DNA of 33,949 bases from Chthoniobacteraceae bacterium (GTDB lineage Bacteria; Verrucomicrobiota; Verrucomicrobiia; Chthoniobacterales; Chthoniobacteraceae): positions 1 through 33,949 of the forward strand of contig CANJNZ010000050.1 in NCBI GenBank assembly GCA_947476045.1, given 5' to 3'. Shown here one piece after another: positions 1-7,073 of the stretch; within the stretch, counting starts at the first letter, position 1, and each line of letters opens with the position of its first letter. The position numbers and the translations under genes are program-made. A model generated the notes under the pieces. It was not told the origin of the DNA and ran no database searches. It worked only from the letters and a program-made list of their open reading frames with translations.

Positions 1-109
1 AGAGAGAACGTAGCGACCGGAATTCATGGGCCGAAACCGTGGCCGGGACGCTCGTTGACTTCAAATGCGTCACATCATTTTTCATGCGCAAGTCGCTCAC
101 AAATAGATT

Positions 110-439
110 TCAACAAAAAACCATCAGCCCGTTAACCGGACACCCGTGGCTTAATTCATTGAAATTGAACTGCGGTGCCTGCGCCAGTTCTCGCAAAAGT
201 TGGGCCACGATATCACTAATCCGCTTCGCCGCGACTTCCGCATCCACGACAGCAACGAAGGTGCCCACCTGCTTTTTGAAATCATCATCGATCTGTTTGA
301 TCCGCTCCGCCACTTTCTCCAGTGGCAAAGAATTCTCTGCTACAGCTTGAGTGGCATCCTGCGCAGATACCGTTGGGATTTCACTGCAATGCAACACAGC
401 AGCGATGAGGATTAAGGGAAGCAATCGGAGTTTTTTCAT
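110..439 (-). CDS. Small exported protein, unknown function
   Basis: This 109-residue product is not recognised. The N-terminus has two lysines, a hydrophobic run (LLPLILIAAVL) and a plausible signal peptidase I site near VSAQ-DA around residue 27, so export is likely. The mature part is mostly helical and charged, with a short amphipathic stretch around residues 40-85, and the C-terminus holds two cysteines. A longer frame reaches base 526, but the 29 extra residues would precede the signal peptide, so the ATG at 439 is preferred. No Shine-Dalgarno is visible. It stands alone and is read away from the regulator gene at 680. Coding status rests on the signal peptide only. Confidence 0.5.
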   Translation of the reverse strand: MKKLRLLPLILIAAVLHCSEIPTVSAQDATQAVAENSLPLEKVAERIKQIDDDFKKQVGTFVAVVDAEVAAKRISDIVAQLLRELAQAPQFNFNELSHGCPVNGLMVFC

Positions 440-649
440 AAGGAGCTGGTAAAAAGAGTGGAGGTTGGGTGATTGAGGGTTGCGCAGGTGGCTCGTGCTT
501 ATGTCGAATGAGGGGACTAGCCGCAAGAATTCTTACCGCGATTCGGGCAAGCTCATATCATTCGTCCTGGAAAGCGCCAACGTGTGCCTAGACTGCATCT
601 AGTGAAATGAAGGCAGGGCAAGAGTTCCGAAAATTCTTCTTGCCACAAA

Positions 650-677
650 TGAACTTTCACTAAATACTGAAAATTCA
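650..677. promoter_or_regulatory. Candidate operator upstream of the GbsR/MarR-type gene
   Basis: Two near-identical 10-mers, TGAACTTTCA (650-659) and TGAAAATTCA (668-677), lie 8 bases apart. Each is nearly palindromic, so together they form an inverted repeat that ends 2 bases before the ATG at 680. This is what an autoregulatory site for a dimeric winged-helix protein looks like. The 9-mer ACTAAATAC at 659-667 recurs at 1263-1271, just upstream of the next gene. Its role as an operator is inferred. Confidence 0.45.
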
Positions 678-679
678 AA

Positions 680-1222
680 ATGAGCACGAAGCCTACTAAC
701 ACAAGCACTGACAAGGCGGCCTACCTCGCGGCCCGCGATGAGTTCATCGCCCAGTGGGGCGCGCTGGGAAGCGCGTGGGGGATTAACCGCACGATGGCGC
801 AAATCCACGCACTGCTCATGATCAGCCCACAACCGCTCAGCACGGACGACATCATGGAAGATCTGCAAATCAGCAGGGGCAACGCACACACGAATCTCCG
901 GGAGTTGACAGGATGGGGCCTCATACGAAGCGTCATCCGCAAAGGAGAAAGGAAGGAGTATTTTGAGGCGGAGAAGGATGTCTGGAAGATTTTCTGCATC
1001 GTCACCCGCGAGCGCAAGCGCCGTGAAATTCGCCCGGCCATCGGCGTTCTCAAAGACTGCATCGAGCGCACAGAGACGCTCCGCGATCCCGATGCCGCCG
1101 TATTTACCAAACAGACTCGGGCTCTACTGGAGTTCGTCGAAATGGCCGATTCCATCCTGAGCAAGATCGCGCGATCCGAACAGTCCAAGGTCGTCCCGTG
1201 GGCCTTGAAATGGTTCAAATGA
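680..1222 (+). CDS. GbsR/MarR-family transcriptional regulator
   Basis: The 180-residue protein has a winged-helix DNA-binding domain at about residues 35-100. It includes a recognition-helix stretch (ISRGNAHTNLREL) and a charged wing (VIRKGERKEYF), followed by a long helical C-terminal part likely to serve in dimerisation. Length and arrangement fit the GbsR branch of the MarR superfamily, whose members repress transport or membrane genes and often themselves. The gene precedes a membrane-protein gene and a DCC thiol-protein gene on the same strand, 59 and 500 bases on, so these are its probable targets. Inverted repeats just upstream of both this gene and the next support autoregulation. 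The ligand is unknown. Confidence 0.8.
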   Translation: MSTKPTNTSTDKAAYLAARDEFIAQWGALGSAWGINRTMAQIHALLMISPQPLSTDDIMEDLQISRGNAHTNLRELTGWGLIRSVIRKGERKEYFEAEKDVWKIFCIVTRERKRREIRPAIGVLKDCIERTETLRDPDAAVFTKQTRALLEFVEMADSILSKIARSEQSKVVPWALKWFK

Positions 1223-1240
1223 TTTTTTCGTGCAACTTGC

Positions 1241-1271
1241 TTTCACAACTTTCTGAAAACACACTAAATAC
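1241..1271. promoter_or_regulatory. Second candidate operator/promoter element, before the membrane-protein gene
   Basis: TTTCA (1241-1245) and TGAAA (1254-1258) form a short inverted repeat with the same half-sites as the 650-677 element. They are followed by ACTAAATAC (1263-1271), an exact copy of the 9-mer at 659-667, lying 10 bases before the ATG at 1282. The shared half-site and 9-mer suggest that the regulator at 680 also controls this gene, or that the 9-mer is a common core-promoter element. Confidence 0.4.
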
Positions 1272-1281
1272 AAAACATACC

Positions 1282-1677
1282 ATGAACATCACCGTCACCC
1301 ATCACATTCTCTACCTCATCATCAGCGTCATCACCACCATCTGGGTCGCCAGCACGCTCCATAAACATGGGCGCATCTTCCTCGTGGATGCATTTCACGG
1401 GAACGAAAAGCTGGCGGACAGCGTCAACCACCTGCTCGTGGTCGGCTTCTACCTCGTGAATGTCGGCTTCGTCGTCTATGCCGTGAAATTTGGAGAAAAA
1501 CCGAGCGACGTAACCACGATGCTCGAAGGACTCGGCACCAAAATCGGCATCGTCCTGCTGACCCTGGGGATCATGCATTTCCTGAACGTCTATATCTTCA
1601 ACCGGATGCGCAAAGACGCCATGCTCCATGCCGCTCCTCCGCCAGTGCCGCCCACCACGCACCTGCCGGTCAGGTAA
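1282..1677 (+). CDS. Three-helix membrane protein, unknown function
   Basis: The 131-residue protein has hydrophobic segments at about residues 8-24, 50-70 and 90-112, and ends in a proline-rich, probably cytoplasmic tail (APPPVPPTTHLP). I recognise no named family. The start at 1282 is preferred to an upstream in-frame ATG at 1198, because it follows the ACTAAATAC element closely and places the first helix correctly; the longer form would overlap the regulator gene. A GC-rich hairpin follows the stop, and a DCC thiol-protein gene begins 46 bases later. Small membrane proteins beside DCC proteins are plausible partners in membrane redox work, but this is only inferred from order. Confidence 0.65.
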   Translation: MNITVTHHILYLIISVITTIWVASTLHKHGRIFLVDAFHGNEKLADSVNHLLVVGFYLVNVGFVVYAVKFGEKPSDVTTMLEGLGTKIGIVLLTLGIMHFLNVYIFNRMRKDAMLHAAPPPVPPTTHLPVR

Positions 1678-1686
1678 CCATTCAAA

Positions 1687-1715
1687 GCGCCGCCGCATCC
1701 CTCCTGCGGCGGCGT
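1687..1715 (+). other. GC-rich stem-loop between two operon genes
   Basis: Bases 1687-1697 pair with 1705-1715 (core GCCGCCGCA with TGCGGCGGC), giving about ten Watson-Crick pairs plus one G-U around a 7-base loop. It sits between a stop codon at 1677 and an ATG at 1723. There is no T-run directly after it, so it is a poor intrinsic terminator. It may stabilise the upstream message or damp translation of the DCC gene. Confidence 0.45.
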
Positions 1716-1722
1716 CAAGTTT

Positions 1723-2142
1723 ATGAAAAAACTCACAGTCCTCTACGATGTCCACTGCCCGATGTGCTGTAACATCCGCACGTGGTTCGCATCCCAGCCG
1801 GCATTTGTGGAGTTGGAGTTCCTCGCTTTCCAAATAAAAGAAGCCGGCGAGCGGTTCCCCGGCATTGAGAACCTGTCACCGGAGCGTCAGCTCATCGTTA
1901 TCGCCGACACCGGCGAAGTCTGGTCGGGCGTGGATGCGTGGATCATGTGCCTCTGGGCGCTGCGCAAATACCGCAACTGGTCACAGCGCCTCGCGCTTCC
2001 CGCGCTGAAACCATTTGCCCGCCGCGTCTGCGAACTCGTCTCGAACAACCGCTACAACATTTCAAAGTGGTTCTTTAAAACCCCGCCCGAGCAGTTCGCG
2101 GAGATACTAAAGTCAAACGTGAACAGAGCAGGCCACTGCTAG
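1723..2142 (+). CDS. DCC (DUF393) family thiol-disulfide oxidoreductase-like protein
   Basis: This 139-residue protein starts with the hallmark of the DCC family: a beta strand followed by a Cys-X-X-Cys pair (YDVHCPMCC, Cys12 and Cys15, with a third cysteine at 16). The family takes its name from a conserved D-x-x-C-x-x-C pattern and is predicted to have a thioredoxin-like fold; substrates are generally unknown. Length is typical. There is no signal peptide, so the protein is probably cytoplasmic or membrane-associated. It is the third gene of the regulator/membrane-protein/DCC group and lies 9 bases from the stop of a convergent gene. Family assignment is secure; function is not. Confidence 0.85.
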   Translation: MKKLTVLYDVHCPMCCNIRTWFASQPAFVELEFLAFQIKEAGERFPGIENLSPERQLIVIADTGEVWSGVDAWIMCLWALRKYRNWSQRLALPALKPFARRVCELVSNNRYNISKWFFKTPPEQFAEILKSNVNRAGHC

Positions 2143-2151
2143 GCAACTCCC

Positions 2152-2475
2152 CTACCCCGGTGGCAGGTCGCCGGGTTTTTTGCCGGTGAGTTTCTGCCGC
2201 GCGCCTTCGAGCAGGAGGCCGACGCCGAGACCGACGAAAGCACCGAAGGGGCCGAAGAAGACTGCGCAAATGGCGAGGCGCTCAATCTGTGCGCCGAGGG
2301 GCGGTTTCGTGCCGGGTGCGACTCCCTCGACTGCGGGGATGCTCTCCTTCGGAAAAAGCATGCGGCTGGTCTGGTAGCCGGGCACATTCGGCGCGAGGAC
2401 GACGAGGACCATGTAGATCTCCGCGAGCACAAAGCCGGTGATGGAACAGATTTTGACGAGGTTTTTTCCGCGCAT
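2152..2475 (-). CDS. Small two-helix membrane protein, unknown function
   Basis: The 107-residue protein has a hydrophobic segment at about residues 8-30 and another at 66-90 (AICAVFFGPFGAFVGLGVGLLL). The second is glycine-rich and could allow tight helix packing. The loop between them contains prolines and charged residues. I see no family motif. The ATG at 2475 gives a basic N-terminus (MRGKNLVK) and needs no further change. The gene is convergent with the DCC gene, its stop only 9 bases away. Confidence 0.6.
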   Translation of the reverse strand: MRGKNLVKICSITGFVLAEIYMVLVVLAPNVPGYQTSRMLFPKESIPAVEGVAPGTKPPLGAQIERLAICAVFFGPFGAFVGLGVGLLLEGARQKLTGKKPGDLPPG

Positions 2476-2574
2476 GGAAATGCACTAGAGCGGGGCGGCG
2501 CGAAACACGGGAGGAAAAAATAGCCTAAAGGGCAGGGAGCCTGCTAATGAATACACGCAGTCTTCTTACAGCCC

Positions 2575-3096
2575 ATGCAAGACAATCATCTAATTCGCTC
2601 ATTCACCTGCGGTGCCTTCGCACTGCTTCTCACCGCCTGTTCCGGTGTGGAATTCACTCGCGTCGCGCCCGGACAGTCTGCGCGCAAAGCACTCGCCGAG
2701 CGCAACGCTCCACCCACGCCAACTCCCGAACAACCTACCTCACTCCCTACACCCGCCACGCCTGCCAATGCAGTGGCAGCCCAGCCTCAACCCGACATGC
2801 CGGCTGCACCCGTGCCCGCACTACCGGAGGGAAGCGATACGGCGAACAAAGTCGCGGATGCATACACGCGCGGATCATTCGCGATGCAAGCGGGGCAAAA
2901 TGAAGAAGCCATCGTGGCTTTGGAAGAGGCGGTAAAACTCGACCCGAGTTTCAGTGACGCATGGACAAAGCTCGCGCTGCTTTATCAAAAAAAGGGCGAT
3001 TCCGAAAAAGCCACCGAAGCCTACAAAAGAGCGAAGAAACTGGGCCAGCCAAACGGCCCCGACACAAACACTGTCAGCGGCGGCTTGCAGCCCTAG
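2575..3096 (+). CDS. TPR-repeat lipoprotein
   Basis: This 173-residue protein has a lipoprotein signal ending in LLTAC (Cys22). A proline/alanine-rich spacer follows (about residues 45-95), probably a flexible tether across the periplasm. A C-terminal tetratricopeptide region at about 100-160 contains the typical W..L...Y...G....A...Y..A spacing (SDAWTKLALLYQKKGDSEKA). TPR lipoproteins commonly act as protein-protein adaptors in envelope assembly; the partner here is unknown. Its stop codon overlaps the stop of the convergent YkgJ-type gene through a shared CTAG (3093-3096). Confidence 0.8.
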   Translation: MQDNHLIRSFTCGAFALLLTACSGVEFTRVAPGQSARKALAERNAPPTPTPEQPTSLPTPATPANAVAAQPQPDMPAAPVPALPEGSDTANKVADAYTRGSFAMQAGQNEEAIVALEEAVKLDPSFSDAWTKLALLYQKKGDSEKATEAYKRAKKLGQPNGPDTNTVSGGLQP

Positions 3097-3554
3097 GTTT
3101 GCAGCAAGGCTTCGCGCAGCGCCACGCCAAGTGCATGCGGACCGGTGCCGTTGAGCTGGAAATCCACCACCTCCAGGCGGCGAATTAAATCGAGCACCTC
3201 GCGCCGTGAATAGGGCCCGCCGGCAGCAGCGCAAAAATGTGTGCGGCACGCGAACGGGCGGCTTTCATAAATGATGCAGCGGTTCCTCGCATCCAGCATC
3301 GGGCACGCGCCACTGGCTTCGTTCGTCGTCTCCGGCACTCGCGTGCGACCCGCAGCCCGCAGCGCCTTTGCTGCGAGCAGGGCCTCGCCCTTGGTGAGCA
3401 GCGGCGTCTTTCCCGTGAGCTTGAAATGGCAGCACTCCGTCCGCCCTTCGCACGACCGCTCAATCGGGCGCGCAGCGAGTTCTTCATAAACAGCCCGCAC
3501 CTCCGCCAGCGCGGGCGCGGTCGTCTTGATTTGAGGTGTCGGTCGGTAAGCCAT
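3093..3554 (-). CDS. YkgJ-type cysteine-cluster protein (putative metal-binding)
   Basis: The 153-residue protein carries the cysteine pattern of the YkgJ/UPF0153 family: Cys35, the pair Cys41-Cys42, then Cys84, Cys93, Cys103 and Cys108 in segments such as CEGRTECCHF and RPFACRTHFC. The family is predicted to bind zinc or an iron-sulfur cluster; no activity is established. The ATG at 3554 is chosen over one at 3590 because the extra 12 residues do not look like the family. The gene overlaps the stop of the TPR lipoprotein gene by three bases and is divergent from the DUF1501 gene, with 150 bases between starts. Confidence 0.8.
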   Translation of the reverse strand: MAYRPTPQIKTTAPALAEVRAVYEELAARPIERSCEGRTECCHFKLTGKTPLLTKGEALLAAKALRAAGRTRVPETTNEASGACPMLDARNRCIIYESRPFACRTHFCAAAGGPYSRREVLDLIRRLEVVDFQLNGTGPHALGVALREALLQT

Positions 3555-3704
3555 GTGCGCAACGTAGAGCCCGGAACAAACGATGTCCAACCAGCCGTCG
3601 CACGCAATTTTCCTGACAAAAACTCCACATAATCACCATTGCCGCTGGTTATTTTCGTGGCAGACTTACCGGCATCCCCCCGAGCAACTCGCCACATCAC
3701 CACC

Positions 3705-5147
3705 ATGAGCAATCCCAACCTCAGCGAAAAATACATCCGCGAACACTCCTCTGATTTCGCCGACCCGATCTTCACGCGACGCGACATGCTCATGCGCACG
3801 GGCATGGGCTTTGGCGCTATGAGCCTCTCGGCGCTCTTCGGCATCAATCCCTTTGCGGAAGGAGCCGCCGCGCTCGCGCCGAGTGCCGCGCCTGCAAAGG
3901 CTCTGGGGCCGCTTGCTCCCAAGCAGCCGCACTTTCCGGCGAAGGCGAAACACATCATCCACATCTTCGCATCGGGCGGCCCCACGCAGGTGGATACGTG
4001 GGACCCGAAGCCGGAACTGGCGAAATTCGACGGCAAGAGCATCCCCGGACACGATGGCGTCGCATTCGGCTCGCCGTTTAAATTTACCAAGATGGGGCAG
4101 AGTGGCGTGGAGGTTTCGGAGGTGTTCCCGAAGCTCGGTGAGGTGATTGACGACATCGCGGTGATTCGCTCGCTGTGGACGGACATTCCGGCGCACGAAG
4201 TCGCGCAGCGCTTCATGAACACTGGCTCGCTCCAGCTTCCGAAGCCGTCGGTCGGCTCGTGGGTCGTGTATGGACTCGGCACGGAAAATCAAAACATGCC
4301 CGGCTTCGTCACCATCGGCGGGCGGCCCGAGTGGCGGCAGTCGTCCTTCCTCCCCGGCCTCTATCAGGGCGTGAGCGTGAACTATTCGCGCGGCATGAAT
4401 CTCGACGACGTCATCCTCAATATCCGCAATCAATTTTCTCCGCAGGAGCGCCAGCGCCGCCAGCTCGACCTCGCGAAGTCGCTCAACCAAATGCACGCCG
4501 CTGCGCTGCAAAAGGACGCACAGCTCGAAGCGCGCATCGAGGCGTTTGAAATGGCGTTCAAGATGCAGACCGAGGCGACCGAGGCGTTCGACGTGAGCAA
4601 GGAGCCTGCGGACATCCAGGAAATGTATGGCAAGACCGACATGGGCTCGAAGCTGCTCGTCGCACGCCGCCTCGTGGAGCGCGGCGTCCGCTTTGTGCAA
4701 GTCGAGCACGGCGGCTGGGACATGCACGGCGGCATCGGAACCGCGCTACCGCGCACGGCAGGAGCGATTGATACGCCCGCTGCAGCGCTCATCAAAGACC
4801 TCAAGCAACGCGGCCTGCTCGACAGCACGCTCATCATCTGGGGCGGCGAATTTGGACGCACCGTGACCAAGGATCGTAACGGCAACGACGCTCCCGGACG
4901 CGATCACAACGGCAAAGCGATGGTCGCATGGATGGCCGGCGGCGGCGTGAAAGGCGGACAAACCTACGGCGCGACGGATGAATTCGGCGCGAAAGCCGTG
5001 GAAAACAAAGTCCACATCCACGACTTGCACGCCACGCAACTCGCGCTCCTCGGCTTCGACCACGAGAAGCTCACCTATCGCTACAATGGCCGTGACTTCC
5101 GCCTCACCGACAACTACGGAAAAGTCGTAAAGGCGCTCATCGGGTAA
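3705..5147 (+). CDS. DUF1501 family protein, Tat-exported
   Basis: The 480-residue protein is a DUF1501 member (a sulfatase-like fold abundant in Planctomycetes and Verrucomicrobia). A twin-arginine signal is visible (FTRRDMLMRTGMGFGAMS, residues 23-40). Motifs expected of the family follow: a central HIFASGGPTQVDTWDPKP stretch, VEHGGWDMHGG, and IIWGGEFGRT with a nearby GRDHN. The ATG at 3705 puts the Tat motif near residue 25; an upstream frame to 3639 adds 22 unlikely residues. These genes usually follow a large DUF1549/DUF1553 cytochrome-like gene, which is absent here. The last 25 codons or so occur a second time at 6997-7073. Substrate is unknown. Confidence 0.85.
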   Translation: MSNPNLSEKYIREHSSDFADPIFTRRDMLMRTGMGFGAMSLSALFGINPFAEGAAALAPSAAPAKALGPLAPKQPHFPAKAKHIIHIFASGGPTQVDTWDPKPELAKFDGKSIPGHDGVAFGSPFKFTKMGQSGVEVSEVFPKLGEVIDDIAVIRSLWTDIPAHEVAQRFMNTGSLQLPKPSVGSWVVYGLGTENQNMPGFVTIGGRPEWRQSSFLPGLYQGVSVNYSRGMNLDDVILNIRNQFSPQERQRRQLDLAKSLNQMHAAALQKDAQLEARIEAFEMAFKMQTEATEAFDVSKEPADIQEMYGKTDMGSKLLVARRLVERGVRFVQVEHGGWDMHGGIGTALPRTAGAIDTPAAALIKDLKQRGLLDSTLIIWGGEFGRTVTKDRNGNDAPGRDHNGKAMVAWMAGGGVKGGQTYGATDEFGAKAVENKVHIHDLHATQLALLGFDHEKLTYRYNGRDFRLTDNYGKVVKALIG

Positions 5148-5227
5148 GAACGGCTACGGCTTGCCTGTGGTGAAAACTCCTGCGGCAGCCTTCACGCTGA
5201 TCTTCTGATTGCGTGCGTATGCGTCAG
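5071..5227. repeat. Direct repeat, left copy
   Basis: The stretch matches 6997-7153 at a constant offset of 1926 bases with only a handful of substitutions up to about 5220. Weaker similarity continues to about 5280. It contains the last codons of the DUF1501 gene and, on the other strand, the last codons of a copy of the secreted-protein gene now at 7080-7796. The two copies bracket the membrane-protein pair. Confidence 0.9.
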
Positions 5228-5285
5228 CGGCGCGTTAAAGGATTTTTTGGGGGATTTCCGAGCAATCCACTCATCAAGTGACAGC
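5154..5285 (-). pseudogene. Decayed 3' fragment of the secreted-protein gene (second copy at 7080-7796)
   Basis: Read on the minus strand from the TAG at 5154-5156, this segment encodes the same C-terminus as the intact gene at 7080 (ISVKAAAGVFTTGKP and the preceding NQ and AYA residues). Upstream it meets a TAA where the intact gene has Gln, then loses frame. It spans roughly the last 40 codons, has no start, and is clearly a remnant. It shows that a copy of the convergent neighbour once lay directly beside the DUF1501 gene. Confidence 0.8.
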
Positions 5286-5471
5286 CGACGTTTTCAAACG
5301 GCATATTTAGAATTGCCTTTGAGTCCGTTCAAATAACAAAGCAATTTCGATGTAATTTTTTCTTGCGGCATTAACTTTGTTAGGCAAAGCTTGCTCGTCT
5401 CACAATTGTTGAAAAAGCTTTATAAACAATCTTGTAATTATACTTTGCGCTACAAAGGTTTATTTTCTCCT
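5286..5471. other. AT-richer intergenic stretch
   Basis: This stretch is visibly richer in A and T than the flanking genes and contains no open frame of note. It holds a 26-base palindrome (listed separately) and TTGAAA and TATACT hexamers whose spacing (24 bases) is too wide for a standard promoter. It is likely the promoter region of the two membrane-protein genes and probably arrived with them. Confidence 0.5.
5405..5430. promoter_or_regulatory. 26-base palindrome, candidate operator
   Basis: The arms ATTGTT and AACAAT enclose a palindromic centre AAAGCTTT; the full 26 bases are self-complementary apart from two positions per arm. It lies about 110 bases before the ATG at 5540, in the AT-rich leader of the membrane-protein pair. 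Perfectly placed dyads of this size are typical binding sites for dimeric repressors. No regulator gene is adjacent. Confidence 0.4.
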
Positions 5472-5543
5472 ATGAAATTCCAACACTCGGAACTCTCCTC
5501 CCAGACAGAAAAAACGGGGCAAAAATTTGTAAGCGCATCATGA
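5472..5543 (+). CDS. Possible 23-residue leader ORF
   Basis: An ATG at 5472 opens a 23-codon frame (MKFQHSELSSQTEKTGQKF...) whose TGA overlaps the ATG of the next gene as ATGA (5540-5543). The four-base overlap is the classic arrangement for translational coupling. There is no clear Shine-Dalgarno and no recognisable peptide family, so it could be chance. Confidence 0.25.
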   Translation: MKFQHSELSSQTEKTGQKFVSAS

Positions 5544-6232
5544 ACCCACTGCACCGGCTCAAGACACTTTGCCGTGGTGACTCGGAACGTATCGCTCCAT
5601 GGCTGGACGAGCGCGAGCCTCGGTGGCCGGTGACGTGTGTGATGACTATCATTGCAGGCTGCGCACTCTATGGCGGGGTTGTCGGATTATGGCGTGCGCC
5701 ACAGCAGGCCGTTTATACAGCGATTAAGATGCCCCTACTGATTTTCCTGACGTGCGGGTGCAATGCGCTACTGAATGGATTGCTCGCGCAAGTTCTGGGT
5801 TCCGGGCTGAGCTTCCGCCAGTCATCGCTGGCCATCCTCATGAGCTTCACTATAGCGGCGCTGGTGCTTGCAGCACTGTCCCCTGTGGCGTTTTTCATCT
5901 ACCTGAATACGCCCGCTCTATCCTCAGCCTCCCGCTCCGTCGGGCACAGCATCACCTTATTGAGCGACGTGCTTTTTATCGCCTTTGCAGGGCTGGTTGC
6001 GAACCGGCGGCTGTTGCGACTACTAGAGCAGCGCTGCGATTCAGCGAGCACCGCGCGCCGCGTTTTTTGGAGTTGGCTTGCCGGTAATCTTTTTCTAGGC
6101 GCCCAGCTTTCGTGGGTGCTTCGTCCTTTTATTGGCTCGCCCGAAATGGCGATCCAGTTCCTCCGTGACGAGCCGCTGCGGGGGAATTTTTACGTAACCG
6201 TTTTCAACGCCTTCCCCACCCTCATCAACTAA
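5540..6232 (+). CDS. Polytopic membrane protein A of a paralogous pair
   Basis: The 230-residue protein has about five hydrophobic segments (near residues 32-52, 63-83, 95-120, 135-155 and 170-190), followed by a conserved-looking segment LRPFIGSP and a short hydrophilic tail. It aligns by eye with the next protein: both share a G-x-x-x-G pair in helix 1, a central V/L-rich helix ending in PVA, and LRP(F/I)IG near the end. I do not recognise a named family. The ATG at 5540 overlaps the stop of the small leader frame. The gene lies in the segment bracketed by the 157-base direct repeat, so it was probably acquired with its neighbour. Confidence 0.7.
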   Translation: MNPLHRLKTLCRGDSERIAPWLDEREPRWPVTCVMTIIAGCALYGGVVGLWRAPQQAVYTAIKMPLLIFLTCGCNALLNGLLAQVLGSGLSFRQSSLAILMSFTIAALVLAALSPVAFFIYLNTPALSSASRSVGHSITLLSDVLFIAFAGLVANRRLLRLLEQRCDSASTARRVFWSWLAGNLFLGAQLSWVLRPFIGSPEMAIQFLRDEPLRGNFYVTVFNAFPTLIN

Positions 6233-6244
6233 AATCACATCGCC

Positions 6245-6994
6245 ATGAATACACCAAACGAAGCAACAAACCCGCCGTCCACACCAGAATCCAGCATACC
6301 ACCACAGCCCGTGTCGCCTGATTTGCCATCAGATGCAGGTCTGGGAATGATTCTGGATGCACTTCTCAAGCGCCCCGAAACGCTCATTCGCTTTTTATGC
6401 AAAGCGCAGAGTGCGCGACGCTGGCTGCTGCTCTTGATTTTTGCCCTCTTCGCTTATGCCCTTTACGGACTCGTCATCGGATCCTTTTCCGGCGGCCAGC
6501 AGTGGATGGCAGCGCCTTTGAAAGTCAGCATTGGCGGACTCCTCAGTGCTCTGATTTGCCTGCCAAGCCTCTACATTTTCGCGTGCCTCACGGGCGCGGA
6601 AATTTCACTACGTGGAATAGCCGGTGTGCTGTTTGCGATACTCACACTGTCTAGTCTGTTGCTGCTCGGCTTCGCGCCTGTCGCGTGGGTGTTTTCACAA
6701 TCCACAGATTCGATTGCATTCATCGGCACTCTGCATCTGGCATTCTGGCTCATAGCGACATCGTTCAGTCTGCGGCTCTTCGGGCACATGATGAACATCC
6801 TGCGCGTTTCGGATCGCAAACATCTCCGGGTTTGGAGTGCCATCTTTATTTTCGTCTGCCTTCAAATGACGACCGCCCTGCGTCCGATCATCGGTAAATC
6901 CGAACACCTGCTGCCCACTGAGAAAAAATTCTTCCTGACACACTGGTTCGAAAACATCTCCAACAACTCAACCCTTCCGCGTGAACGCTACTGA
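6245..6994 (+). CDS. Polytopic membrane protein B of a paralogous pair
   Basis: The 249-residue protein begins with a proline-rich, probably cytoplasmic segment (residues 1-40). About five hydrophobic segments follow (near 58-78, 95-118, 125-150, 158-180 and 195-212), then LRPIIGKSEH and a polar tail. It is a diverged paralogue of the protein encoded 12 bases upstream (shared GLVIG/GVVG helix, PVAWVF/PVAFF and LRP-IG segments), so the two probably form one hetero-oligomer. The TGA at 6992-6994 sits just 2 bases before the right repeat copy, so the inserted segment ends almost exactly at this stop codon. Function is unknown. Confidence 0.7.
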   Translation: MNTPNEATNPPSTPESSIPPQPVSPDLPSDAGLGMILDALLKRPETLIRFLCKAQSARRWLLLLIFALFAYALYGLVIGSFSGGQQWMAAPLKVSIGGLLSALICLPSLYIFACLTGAEISLRGIAGVLFAILTLSSLLLLGFAPVAWVFSQSTDSIAFIGTLHLAFWLIATSFSLRLFGHMMNILRVSDRKHLRVWSAIFIFVCLQMTTALRPIIGKSEHLLPTEKKFFLTHWFENISNNSTLPRERY

Positions 6995-6996
6995 TA

Positions 6997-7073
6997 TCAC
7001 CTATCGCTACAATGGCCGCGACTTCCGCCTCACCGACAACTACGGCAAAGTCGTAAAAGCGCTCATCGGGTAA
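6997..7073 (+). pseudogene. Orphan 3' tail of a DUF1501 gene
   Basis: Read in the right frame, the segment encodes TYRYNGRDFRLTDNYGKVVK and a short end identical to the C-terminus of the intact DUF1501 protein that stops at 5147. The differences are synonymous third-position changes (for example GGA/GGC, AAG/AAA). It lacks everything upstream. The silent changes mean that the copies have had time to diverge, or were diverged when brought together. Confidence 0.85.

Noticed and set aside
39-350. A 103-codon frame at the left edge on the plus strand
   Set aside because: It is opposite the small exported protein and has no motif. The first 109 bases contain nothing I can support.
3185-4282. A 365-codon frame on the minus strand across the YkgJ and DUF1501 genes
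   Set aside because: It runs antisense to the DUF1501 gene and out of frame with the YkgJ-type protein; it has no recognisable domain.
5411-5446. Possible promoter TTGAAA ... TATACT in the leader of the membrane pair
   Set aside because: The spacing is 24 bases, too long for a standard promoter.
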